From positions 1 to 32,666 of the forward strand of contig DHIO01000012.1 in assembly GCA_002403855.1 (NCBI GenBank): a stretch of DNA of 32,666 nucleotides, given 5' to 3'. The stretch comes from Acidimicrobiia bacterium UBA4744. Lineage in GTDB: Bacteria > Actinomycetota > Acidimicrobiia > Spongiisociales > UBA4744. Shown piece by piece: positions 16,207 to 24,409 of the stretch. The translations under genes and the position numbers were made by a program. Under the pieces are notes generated by a model that saw only the letters and a list, made by a program, of their open reading frames with translations, did no database searches and was not told the origin of the DNA. Every line of letters starts with the position of its first letter. Position 1 is the first letter of the stretch.

Positions 16207-17390
16207 GACAGGTACTTCATCGGGTCGACCGGGGTGCCCAACTCTCTGGTCTCGAAGTGCAGATGGGGTCCGGTGCAGTAGCCCGTACATCCCACGTATC
16301 CGATCACCTCGCCAAGTCCGACACGCTGACCTGCCGATACGAGAGTCGAGCTCAAGTGGGCGTACAGGGTGCTCAAGCCTCCTCCATGGTCGATGACCAC
16401 TGCCGTTCCGTAGCCGCCGTAGGTGGCGGCCAGGATGACCGTTCCTGCTTCGGCGGCCTTGATCGGTGTCCCGGTACCGGCACTGAGATCGATGCCCGTG
16501 TGCAGCTTCCTGGTCCCGAAAATCGGATGGACCCGGTAGCCGAATCCCGACCCGACCGAGGCGTTGATCGGCCATCCTATGATGCCGGGCTTGTCGCCTT
16601 CGCTCGACTGTCTGGCCGCCAGTTCGGCGGCAATCTGCTGGGACTCCTTCTCGAGAGCGGAGAGCTCGCCTTCGAACTCGTCGATATCCCGATTGACTCT
16701 GGCCAGAAGTGCTCGAGCGTTCTCCAGTTCGGCGGCTACTGCTTGGCGGCGACCCTCAACCTCGGCCCGGTAATCCTCCAGCTCGCCGCGCCTGACCTCG
16801 AGGCCGGCCAGCAGATCTGCAGTTTTGGTTCGGTGGGACTCAACCGCCTCCTGATGCTGCTCTTCCTGGAATCGCAATACCTCCAACGAATTGATCAGAG
16901 CTTCGCTGTCCTCGATGACTTCTTCGGCGTAGTGCAACCCGAGCTCGACTTCCGAGACATCGGCGGTAGTGAACACCAGCGAGGTGAGACCTGCTCCCCC
17001 CTCCATGTAGAGCTCAACTGCTCGTTCGCGAACCAGACGGCGGGTCTCGCGCACCTGCAATCGGATTTCGGCCAGTTGCCGCTTCAGGTCGGCGATTTGC
17101 TGTTCGATGTCGGCCAGCAGCTGCTCGGTCGCCACTATCGAGCTCTCGACCTCGGTCAGACGTCCTTCCGCCTCGGCCAGCTGTGACCTCAGCTCCTCCA
17201 TCCGCTCTCCGGCGGCGGCGAGTTCCGATTGGATTCCCACCCGCTCCCCTCGTTGAGCGGAAATCCGGGCGTTGAGATCGTTGATCTGCTGTTCGATCTC
17301 ACCCAGCCGTTCTTCCGACGATTGGGCGACACCGGGAACGGCCGTCAAGAGAAACGCTCCAATCAGCAGCAGCGGAGCGACCCGTCGCAC
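16203..17390 (-). CDS. Coiled-coil M23 (LytM) peptidoglycan endopeptidase, EnvC/RipC-like
   Basis: This 395-residue exported protein has a signal peptide (residues 1-22, VRRVAPLLLIGAFLLTAVPGVAQ), long coiled coils (about 25-255) and a C-terminal LytM domain. All zinc ligands are present: HTGIDLS supplies His and Asp, and HLHFE supplies the second histidine pair. It should therefore be catalytically active. Placement directly after ftsX and the coiled-coil layout match hydrolases or activators controlled by the FtsEX transporter (EnvC, RipC, PcsB). The start is a GTG at 17390 with GAGGG 7 bases upstream, 2 bases after ftsX. It overlaps smpB by 4 bases. Confidence 0.93.
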   Translation of the reverse strand: MRRVAPLLLIGAFLLTAVPGVAQSSEERLGEIEQQINDLNARISAQRGERVGIQSELAAAGERMEELRSQLAEAEGRLTEVESSIVATEQLLADIEQQIADLKRQLAEIRLQVRETRRLVRERAVELYMEGGAGLTSLVFTTADVSEVELGLHYAEEVIEDSEALINSLEVLRFQEEQHQEAVESHRTKTADLLAGLEVRRGELEDYRAEVEGRRQAVAAELENARALLARVNRDIDEFEGELSALEKESQQIAAELAARQSSEGDKPGIIGWPINASVGSGFGYRVHPIFGTRKLHTGIDLSAGTGTPIKAAEAGTVILAATYGGYGTAVVIDHGGGLSTLYAHLSSTLVSAGQRVGLGEVIGYVGCTGYCTGPHLHFETRELGTPVDPMKYLS

Positions 17391-17392
17391 GG

Positions 17393-18268
17393 CTACACCC
17401 TCAGGAACCGACGCAATCCGAGTCCGCTCCCTACGATCCCGGCGGCAGCTCCGAACAGCAAGATCAGAATGCCCCATTGAATGAGGAACCCGTCACCCAC
17501 CGAGAGACGAATCAGGAAATCCTCGGGTTCGAGTCCGGCCAAGAAGCTGTGCCCGGCCCACACCGCGCCCACGGCCAGCGCCGCACCAACCAGCCCCTGC
17601 AGCATCCCTTCCAACAGGAAGGGAATCCGAATGAACCAGTTGCTGGCTCCCACCAGTTTCATGACGCCGACCTCATCGCGGCGGGCATAGATGGCCATCC
17701 GTATCGTATTGGCGATCAGCACAACCGACGCCACCCCCAACAAGATCGCCAGCCCCAGGCCCAAGGCGTTGAGGATGCCGCTGATGTTGGAGAGCTGGTC
17801 GAACCTCTCGCCGGCGGTCACCGTCTTCCGCACCGCCGAGTTGTCCAGTAGTCGAAACGTGATATCGCGGTAGAAGTCCACATCCACCAGCTTGATGCGG
17901 ATCGAAGCGGGAAGGATCGAGGCGTCCGTCTCTTCCAGCAACGCCGGCTGGTCGGCGAACATCTCCTTGAATTCGAGCCAGGCACACGTCTTGTCGCAAT
18001 AGGAGGTCTCGTCGACTTCGTCCCAGGCCTGGATCTCGCGCTGCAGATCGAGTTGAGCGGCCTGGGATACGTCGTCCTTCATGAAGACGACGACGTGCAC
18101 GCCTTCCTGCCATCTCGTCGTATTGACCCGAAACAACTCGTTGACCACCAACGCCCCGAAAGCCAGCGTCAGGGACACGAATACGGCGAGAATGGCCGCC
18201 GCCACCACCAGGACATTGCGTCGCAGGCTGGTGAAGGCCTGTCTAACGAGATACGTGGTTCTGCTCAC
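17393..18268 (-). CDS. ftsX: Cell division protein FtsX
   Basis: FtsX is the membrane partner of FtsE. FtsEX transmits ATP hydrolysis to periplasmic or extracellular peptidoglycan hydrolases. The 291-residue protein has four transmembrane helices (about 20-44, 168-190, 216-238, 263-284). A large extracellular loop (about 45-165) contains a close cysteine pair, Cys91 and Cys95 (CDKTC). The cytoplasmic motif YARRDEVGVMKLVGAS is characteristic. The GTG start overlaps the ftsE stop as GTGA. Confidence 0.96.
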   Translation of the reverse strand: MSRTTYLVRQAFTSLRRNVLVVAAAILAVFVSLTLAFGALVVNELFRVNTTRWQEGVHVVVFMKDDVSQAAQLDLQREIQAWDEVDETSYCDKTCAWLEFKEMFADQPALLEETDASILPASIRIKLVDVDFYRDITFRLLDNSAVRKTVTAGERFDQLSNISGILNALGLGLAILLGVASVVLIANTIRMAIYARRDEVGVMKLVGASNWFIRIPFLLEGMLQGLVGAALAVGAVWAGHSFLAGLEPEDFLIRLSVGDGFLIQWGILILLFGAAAGIVGSGLGLRRFLRV

Positions 18269-19077
18269 GTCGAAGGCTCGGGCTCGGCGACTTCACTTGG
18301 GGCCGGTCCTTCAGACACCGGCGGTAACTCAATCTGCGGCTCGTCGGCCACCCGAGCGTTGTTGACGGGGGCCAGGGGCTCATCGTCGTCCACTCGGAAG
18401 CTCTCATATCTTCCCCGACTCTGGTCGCGGACCACTCGGCCCCGCTCCAGCTGCACGACCCGACGGCGCATGGCGTCGACAATGGCATGGTCGTGAGTGG
18501 CCATCAACACGGTGGTACCGGTCCGGTTGATGCGATCGAGAATTCTCATGATGCCCACGGAAGTGGCCGGATCGAGATTGCCGGTCGGTTCGTCCGCCAG
18601 CAGAATCGGGGGGCGATTCACGAACGCCCGAGCTACGGAAACTCTCTGCTGCTCACCCCCGGAGAGCTGCTGGGGATAGCGGTCACCCTTCGTGGCCAGC
18701 CCGACCAGTTCCAGCACCTGGGCTACCTGGCGATTGACAACCGCCTTGGGCCGCCCCAGCACTTCCAGGGCGAAGGCAACGTTCTCCGAGACCGTTCGGT
18801 TGGGCAGGAGTTTGAAATCCTGAAAGACGGTGCCGATCGAGCGGCGCAGGTTTGGCACCTTCCACCCGGGCATCTTGGTGATGTCCTTTCCCGCTACCCA
18901 GATGCTGCCGCGGGTTGTTCGCTCCTCGCGCAACATCATCCGAATCAGCGTCGACTTGCCGGACCCGGAAGGCCCGACCAGAAACACAAATTCGCCTTTC
19001 GGTACCTCGAGACTGACGTCACGCAAGGCAACGATGCCGCCCTCATAGACCTTGGTGACATCTTCGATAAGAATCAT
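18265..19077 (-). CDS. ftsE: Cell division ATP-binding protein FtsE
   Basis: FtsE is the ABC ATPase of the FtsEX complex. The 270-residue protein has Walker A GPSGSGKS (35-42), the Q-loop in TVFQDFKLL, signature LSGGEQQRV, Walker B ILLADEPTGNLD and the switch histidine in ATHD. After the ABC domain (about 1-228) there is an extra acidic, proline-rich tail of about 40 residues that most FtsE proteins lack. The ATG at 19077 has GAGGTG about 10 bases upstream. It heads ftsE-ftsX-M23-smpB, 114 bases after prfB. Confidence 0.97.
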   Translation of the reverse strand: MILIEDVTKVYEGGIVALRDVSLEVPKGEFVFLVGPSGSGKSTLIRMMLREERTTRGSIWVAGKDITKMPGWKVPNLRRSIGTVFQDFKLLPNRTVSENVAFALEVLGRPKAVVNRQVAQVLELVGLATKGDRYPQQLSGGEQQRVSVARAFVNRPPILLADEPTGNLDPATSVGIMRILDRINRTGTTVLMATHDHAIVDAMRRRVVQLERGRVVRDQSRGRYESFRVDDDEPLAPVNNARVADEPQIELPPVSEGPAPSEVAEPEPST

Positions 19078-19162
19078 CGGAACAAAACACCTCGGCGGGG
19101 ATTCCGCGAACGGAGGAGCCCAGTTTGTCTGCTTTGCCCCTACTCCGCCGCGCCGGGCCCCA

Positions 19163-19193
19163 GATTACCAGCGGCCCGACCCCATCTGTAATC
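19163..19193 (-). terminator. Hairpin at the end of prfB
   Basis: GATTACAG (19186-19193) and CTGGTAATC (19163-19171) form an 8-bp stem with one bulge and a 14-base loop that overlaps the prfB stop codon. There is no U-tract. It may separate prfB from ftsE transcription. Confidence 0.35.
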
Positions 19194-20323
19194 AATCGGT
19201 GGTTGATCCACCCGACTGTTCCTGGCGCACTCGTCTCCACTGCAGGTACGCCTCCACAAACGGATCCAGGTCGCCGTCAAGGACCCCCTGGACATTCCCG
19301 ACCTCCAGATCGGTGCGGAGGTCTTTGACCATTTGGTACGGCTGGAGAACATAGGAGCGGATCTGTCTTCCCCAGGCGGCTTCATCCTGATTGCCCCGAA
19401 TCTCGTCAAGATGCTCTTGCCGCTCTTGCCGGGCCAGTTCGGCCAACCTCGCCTTGAGAATCGCCATAGCGCGCGCCCGGTTCTGGAGCTGAGAACGCTC
19501 CGCCTGGCAAACGACCACGACACCGGTCGGCAGATGAGTCAGCCGAACGGCAGAGTCGGTCACGTTGACGTGCTGGCCTCCCGCCCCCTGCGAGCGGAAG
19601 GTCTCGACGCGAAGATCCTCCGCGTTGACCTCAACGTCCTCCTCTTCCACCTCAGGGATCACATCGACACCGGCAAAGGACGTATGGCGTCTCGCCGCCG
19701 CATCGAACGGGCTGATCCGAACCAACCGGTGCACGCCTCGCTCTCCCTCCAGGACACCGTAGGCATGATCACCGGAGACGGTGAGCGTCGCAGACTTGAT
19801 GCCCGCCTCATCGCCGGGGGCGACTTCGTCGACCTCCACTTCGAGCCCCTTGTCTTCGAGGTAGCGCAGGTACATCCTGAGCAGCATCTCCGCCCAGTCC
19901 TGCGCGTCGACACCTCCCGCACCGGCATGCACACTGAAGATCGCCGAGTGGTCGTCGTACCGACCGAAATAGAGCGACTCGACCTCGAGACGGGATAGCT
20001 CCAGTTCGACTGCGCGCAGTTCTTCGGTGGCCTCGCGCTCGGCCGCCGGATCATTCTCTTCGGCAGCCAGTTCGAGCAAGACCCCTGCGTCGTCCAGCGT
20101 GGCGGAGGTTTTTCGATACCCGGCGACTACCCGCTCGTACCGAGCCAGCTTGCGATTGACCTCGGTGGCGCTTTTGGGATCGTTCCACAGCTCCGGAGAC
20201 GACGCCTTCTCGCGCAGTGCGACCAGTTCGCGCTCCTTCTGGTCGACGTCAAAGGAACCTCCGGGCGTCGTCGAGGCGAGCTAGGAGATCCTTGAGAAGG
20301 GCGCGGGTATCCGTCGTGTTCAT
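19192..20323 (-). CDS. prfB: Peptide chain release factor 2, with programmed +1 frameshift
   Basis: RF2 ends translation at UGA and UAA. The gene is in two frames: a 24-codon first part (MNTTDTRALLKDLL...) ends at an in-frame TGA (20249-20251), and the rest continues in the +1 frame for about 352 codons. The total of about 376 residues is normal for RF2. The stop-codon-recognition tripeptide SPF is present (RISPFD), as is the catalytic GGQ (SQGAGGQHVNV). The ATG at 20323 begins the N-terminal region. When RF2 is low, ribosomes pause at the TGA and shift, so synthesis is autoregulated. It lies 55 bases after secA. Confidence 0.97.
20248..20262 (-). promoter_or_regulatory. prfB programmed +1 frameshift site
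   Basis: The slippery sequence CTTTGAC, with CTT followed by TGA, is preceded by an internal Shine-Dalgarno-like GGAGG (20258-20262) with a 3-base spacer. Both elements and their spacing match the well-known bacterial RF2 recoding site. Confidence 0.95.
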
Positions 20324-20378
20324 GCGAAAAGAGATGGTAGTCAACCTGCAACCCGATACCTGAGTCCCGAGACCGACC

Positions 20379-23015
20379 TCACGCCACCGCGCCGTGGCAT
20401 CTCTTGTACTTCTTGCCCGATCCGCAGGGGCAGGGGTCGTTTCGGCCGACCTTGTCGGATACTGCCTGACGCACCTTGCCGCCCCCGGCTGCCGCCGCCT
20501 GAGCTTTGGCGCGCACCTGTTCCTGCTTCGCCTTCTCCGCCTCTTGGGCGACCTGAACATGGAAGAGATAGCGCACGGAGTCACGCTTGACCGAATCAAC
20601 CAGGTCGGCGAAGAGGTCGTATGCCTCCCGCTGGTACTCCACCAGCGGATCCCGTTGACCCATCGCCCGCAAACCGATGCCCGCCCGCAGGTAGTCCATC
20701 TCGGAGAGGTGCTCCCGCCACTTGTTGTCGATGACCGAGAGCACGACCGTCTTCTCGATTCTGCGCAGGACGTCGGCCCCGAGTTCCTGCTCGCGCTGCC
20801 CGTAGACGGTATGGGCCTCTTCAACAGCAGCCTCGACGACTGCGCCAACATCAAGCCCACCCCCGTCATCGAGGGCGTCACGATCTAGTTCGGTGGGATA
20901 CAGCACCGTGAGCTGGCGGATCAGTTCGTCCCAATCCCAATCGCGGGGTGATACCTCTCCCAGCGCCTCCTCGACGGTGGCCTCACTCGTTTCCGTGATC
21001 CATTCCCGGGCCAGGTCTTCGCCCTTGTGCCCCAACATGATCCCGTTCCGCCAGGCGTAGATGACCTCCCGCTGACGATTCATGACCTCGTCGTACTTGA
21101 GCACGTTCTTGCGGATTTCGAAGTTCTGTGACTCGACCTGCGCCTGAGCCCGCTCGATCGCCCGGCTCACCATCTTTGCCTCGATGGGAACGTCGTCCGG
21201 AATCCGCAAGCGATCCATGATGGCGGCCACCCGGTCCTTGGCGAAGCGCCGCATGAGGTCGTCATTGAGCGAGAGGTAGAACCGGGACTCGCCGGGATCG
21301 CCCTGTCGCCCCGATCGGCCGCGCAACTGGTTGTCGATGCGCCGGGACTCATGACGCTCGGTACCGACTACGTAAAGGCCCCCGGTACCCAGCACCTTGT
21401 CGCGCTCGGCGGTGGTCTCGGCAGACAGCCGCTCGATCGCTTCTACCAATGCCTGTTGGTACTCCTCGGAGCCCTCCTGCAGGCCGGCCTTCAGCAGCTC
21501 CTGTTTGGCCAGCTCCTCCGGGTTGCCACCCAGCATGATGTCCACACCGCGGCCGGCCATGTTGGTGGCAACCGTCACAGAACCCAGCCGACCGGCTTGG
21601 GCGATGATCTGGGCTTCCCGGGCATGTTGTTTGGCGTTGAGCACCTGGTGGGGAATGCCACGCTTTGACAACGCCTTCGACAGGCGCTCTGACTTCTCGA
21701 TCGACACGGTACCCAACAAGACCGGTTGACCCACATGGTGCCGGGCGACGACGTCTTCCGTCACCGCATCGAATTTGGCCGTCTCGGTCTTGTAGACGAG
21801 ATCAGGCTCATCCGCTCGGGTGATGGGACGGTTGGTGGGCACTTCGACCACATCCAGCGAGTAGATCTGGGCGAACTCGGCGGCTTCCGTCTTGGCCGTG
21901 CCCGTCATCCCGGCCAGCTTCTCGTACATCCGGAAGTAGTTCTGGAGGGTGATCGTGGCGAGGGTCTGATTCTCCTCCTTGATCTTGACGCCCTCTTTGG
22001 CCTCGATCGCTTGATGAAGACCCTCGGAATAGCGGCGCCCTTCGAGCACCCGGCCGGTGAATTCATCAACGATCTTCACCTCGCCCCGATCTATCAGGTA
22101 GTCGACATCCTTGAGGTACAACTCCTTGGCCCGCAGGGCGGCGTCGAGATGATGGACGAGATCGACGGAGGCGAAGTCGTACATGTTCTCGACTCCGAGA
22201 ACCTCCTCGACCCGCGCTACCCCCTCCTCCGTCGTGATGACCTGCCGTTTTCCCTCGTCGACCTCGTAGTGCTCGTCGCGCCGCAGCCGGGTTGCAACCT
22301 TGGCGAAGTCGCGGTACCACTTGACGGTCTCGGAAACCCGACCACTGATAATCAATGGAGTTCGAGCTTCGTCGACCAGGATCGAGTCGACCTCATCGAC
22401 GATGGCAAAGTGATATCCGCGATGGACCAGGTCCTCGGAGGTCATCGCCATGTTGTCGCGAAGGTAATCAAAGCCGTATTCGTTGTTGGTACCGTAGGTG
22501 ATGTCTGCGGCGTAGGCAGGGCGCCGCTCGGCCGGCGTCAGCCCGGCCTGGATGAGGCCGACGCTGAGTCCGAGGAAGCGGTGGATACCACCCATCCAGG
22601 AGGCGTCCCGAGCCGCCAGGTAGTCGTTCACCGTTACCAGATGCACGCCCTCTCCGCGGAGAGCGTTCAGGTACGTCGGCATGGTGGACACCAGCGTCTT
22701 ACCCTCACCGGTCTTCATCTCGGCGATCATCCCCCGGTGGAGGGCCCCGGCACCAATGACCTGGACGTCGAAGTGTCGTTGCCCGAGAACCCGCTGGGCT
22801 GCCTCGCGAACCACCGCATACGCTTCCGGCTCTATGTCGTCCAGGGTCTCTCCGTCCGCAAGGCGAGCCCGGAATTCATCGGTCTTCGATCGCAGGTCGG
22901 AATCCGCCAGAGCGGAAACCACCGGTTCGAGGTCATTGACGCGGGTTGCCAGAGCCTCCAGGTCACGCAACACACGCGACTCGCCGGCACGCAAGACTTT
23001 GGACATCAACGACAT
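20379..23015 (-). CDS. secA: Preprotein translocase ATPase SecA
   Basis: SecA drives secreted proteins through SecYEG. The 878-residue protein has Walker A in EMKTGEGKTLVS, the DEAD-like VDEVDSILVDEARTPLIISG, the second nucleotide-binding fold (TNMAGRGVDIMLGGN, RRIDNQLRGRSGRQGDPG) and helical scaffold regions. A C-terminal SEC-C zinc motif (NDPCPCGSGKKYKRCHG) probably contacts ribosomes or a SecB-like partner. The start is set at the ATG at 23015 (MSLMSKVLRAGE). A GTG at 23024 and an ATG at 23006 are alternatives, none with a strong ribosome site. It lies 44 bases after the HD-GYP gene. Confidence 0.97.
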   Translation of the reverse strand: MSLMSKVLRAGESRVLRDLEALATRVNDLEPVVSALADSDLRSKTDEFRARLADGETLDDIEPEAYAVVREAAQRVLGQRHFDVQVIGAGALHRGMIAEMKTGEGKTLVSTMPTYLNALRGEGVHLVTVNDYLAARDASWMGGIHRFLGLSVGLIQAGLTPAERRPAYAADITYGTNNEYGFDYLRDNMAMTSEDLVHRGYHFAIVDEVDSILVDEARTPLIISGRVSETVKWYRDFAKVATRLRRDEHYEVDEGKRQVITTEEGVARVEEVLGVENMYDFASVDLVHHLDAALRAKELYLKDVDYLIDRGEVKIVDEFTGRVLEGRRYSEGLHQAIEAKEGVKIKEENQTLATITLQNYFRMYEKLAGMTGTAKTEAAEFAQIYSLDVVEVPTNRPITRADEPDLVYKTETAKFDAVTEDVVARHHVGQPVLLGTVSIEKSERLSKALSKRGIPHQVLNAKQHAREAQIIAQAGRLGSVTVATNMAGRGVDIMLGGNPEELAKQELLKAGLQEGSEEYQQALVEAIERLSAETTAERDKVLGTGGLYVVGTERHESRRIDNQLRGRSGRQGDPGESRFYLSLNDDLMRRFAKDRVAAIMDRLRIPDDVPIEAKMVSRAIERAQAQVESQNFEIRKNVLKYDEVMNRQREVIYAWRNGIMLGHKGEDLAREWITETSEATVEEALGEVSPRDWDWDELIRQLTVLYPTELDRDALDDGGGLDVGAVVEAAVEEAHTVYGQREQELGADVLRRIEKTVVLSVIDNKWREHLSEMDYLRAGIGLRAMGQRDPLVEYQREAYDLFADLVDSVKRDSVRYLFHVQVAQEAEKAKQEQVRAKAQAAAAGGGKVRQAVSDKVGRNDPCPCGSGKKYKRCHGAVA

Positions 23016-23059
23016 AGGAACCACATCTTATCCAGAGGGCGGTTGAAGCCGCGATGCTT

Positions 23060-24409
23060 TCAAACGCGCTCGACGACCACGCCCACCTGCTCGAGCAGAG
23101 CGGCAGGATCGACACCGACCTGCCCGGGGATGAGCTGATCGACAATGATCCGGTCGGCACCCGACATCGGTTCCGGATCATCGAGGAGAACCCCGTCGGC
23201 CGTCTTCACCAATACGAAGCTGGGTATCTCCCCGGCCTCCATGGTCTGGGTGACCATGGCCACTTCCCCACCCTCGAGCATGAGGAGCGATCCGGGCGGG
23301 TACACACCGACCAGTTCGATGAAGGCGCGCACAAAATCAGGGTCGTAGAACGTACCCGAGCCTTTCAGCAGAACTCCAAGGGCGCGATTGGGGGTTTCCG
23401 CCCGACGGTAGGACCGGCGCGTGGTGATGGCGTCGTACGTGTCGGTCGTCGACACCAGCCGGCTGAAGAAGTGCAGGTCGCGTTCCCGACGTGTGACACT
23501 CGGATAGCCACTCCCATCGAACCGGGCGTGGTGCTCGTAGGCGACCGTGGCCGCGATCTCTTGACCGGGTGCTGCCGCGGCCATGATCGAAGCCGCCCCT
23601 TCCTGGGGGTGCAACTTGATCTGCTTCCACTGGTCTTGATCGAGTCGACCGGGAAACTGGAGGATCGACGAATCGACCCGGATCTTGCCGATGTCATGCA
23701 GCAGAGCGCCGATTGCCAGCACCTTCAACTGATCGTCTCCCAAACCGGACATCCGCCCCAGCGCGATGGAAAGGATGCAGACGTTGACCGAATGGAAGAA
23801 GGTGTACTCATCATGGCTCTTCATCGTCGACAGCAAGAGAGCGGCGGCTGGTTGGGAAATCGTCTGTTCCACCAATTGCTCGACCGCCCATGAGGCAACG
23901 CTGAGGTCGATCGGTTCATCGGTGTCGAGCGCACCCGCTGCCCCGCGCAGGACATCCAGAGATCGGGAGTAGGCGCTGCGCAGCTTGGCCGACGAAGAGT
24001 CCGACTCGAGATCTGATTTCGAATATGGGGATTCGTTGAGACGAACCGTGCTCTCGGCCGGCACGTCGGCGGACAGACCTGCCACAAACGCTCCGAGATC
24101 GGCGACGTCGGCTCCGGCCACCGGTGACACAAAGGTGATCGACTCGATTCCGCGGCTCTGCATCGTCCGCAGCAATGCACTGGACTCCAGGGAAGCATGA
24201 GCAAGCAGGGTCCGATCCAGATAGAAGGAGTCGGTCAGCAAACTGAGTACGACTTCGCCGCCAGCTGACGCCGCCAGCCCCTCGGCCGATTGGGTGGCTG
24301 CCGACAACGCCTCCCCGGTGGTCGGATGCCCGGTCGGGTACAAGGCCATCTGACGAGACAACCCCTGCAGATCTTTGAGAAGCTGTCGGGCAAGTTGATC
24401 ACCGGTCAT
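23060..24409 (-). CDS. HD-GYP domain phosphodiesterase with N-terminal sensory-like module
   Basis: HD-GYP proteins hydrolyse cyclic di-GMP. The 449-residue protein has an N-terminal region (about 1-130) unlike known input domains by eye but resembling that of the neighbouring HEAT protein (LYP at 23-25). The HD-GYP domain follows at about 185-365. Likely metal ligands are His206, His238-Asp239 (LLHDIGK) and His293-His294, and the signature DGSGYP ends at Pro303. The catalytic motifs are intact, so activity is likely. A small C-terminal beta-rich extension (about 375-449) follows. Its ATG overlaps the HEAT gene stop as ATGA. It is the last gene of the cassette before secA. Confidence 0.92.
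   Translation of the reverse strand: MTGDQLARQLLKDLQGLSRQMALYPTGHPTTGEALSAATQSAEGLAASAGGEVVLSLLTDSFYLDRTLLAHASLESSALLRTMQSRGIESITFVSPVAGADVADLGAFVAGLSADVPAESTVRLNESPYSKSDLESDSSSAKLRSAYSRSLDVLRGAAGALDTDEPIDLSVASWAVEQLVEQTISQPAAALLLSTMKSHDEYTFFHSVNVCILSIALGRMSGLGDDQLKVLAIGALLHDIGKIRVDSSILQFPGRLDQDQWKQIKLHPQEGAASIMAAAAPGQEIAATVAYEHHARFDGSGYPSVTRRERDLHFFSRLVSTTDTYDAITTRRSYRRAETPNRALGVLLKGSGTFYDPDFVRAFIELVGVYPPGSLLMLEGGEVAMVTQTMEAGEIPSFVLVKTADGVLLDDPEPMSGADRIIVDQLIPGQVGVDPAALLEQVGVVVERV

Noticed and set aside
21726..23138. Plus-strand open frame of 470 codons
   Set aside because: It is fully antisense to secA and the HD-GYP end; the minus-strand SecA is unmistakable and the plus translation has no domain.
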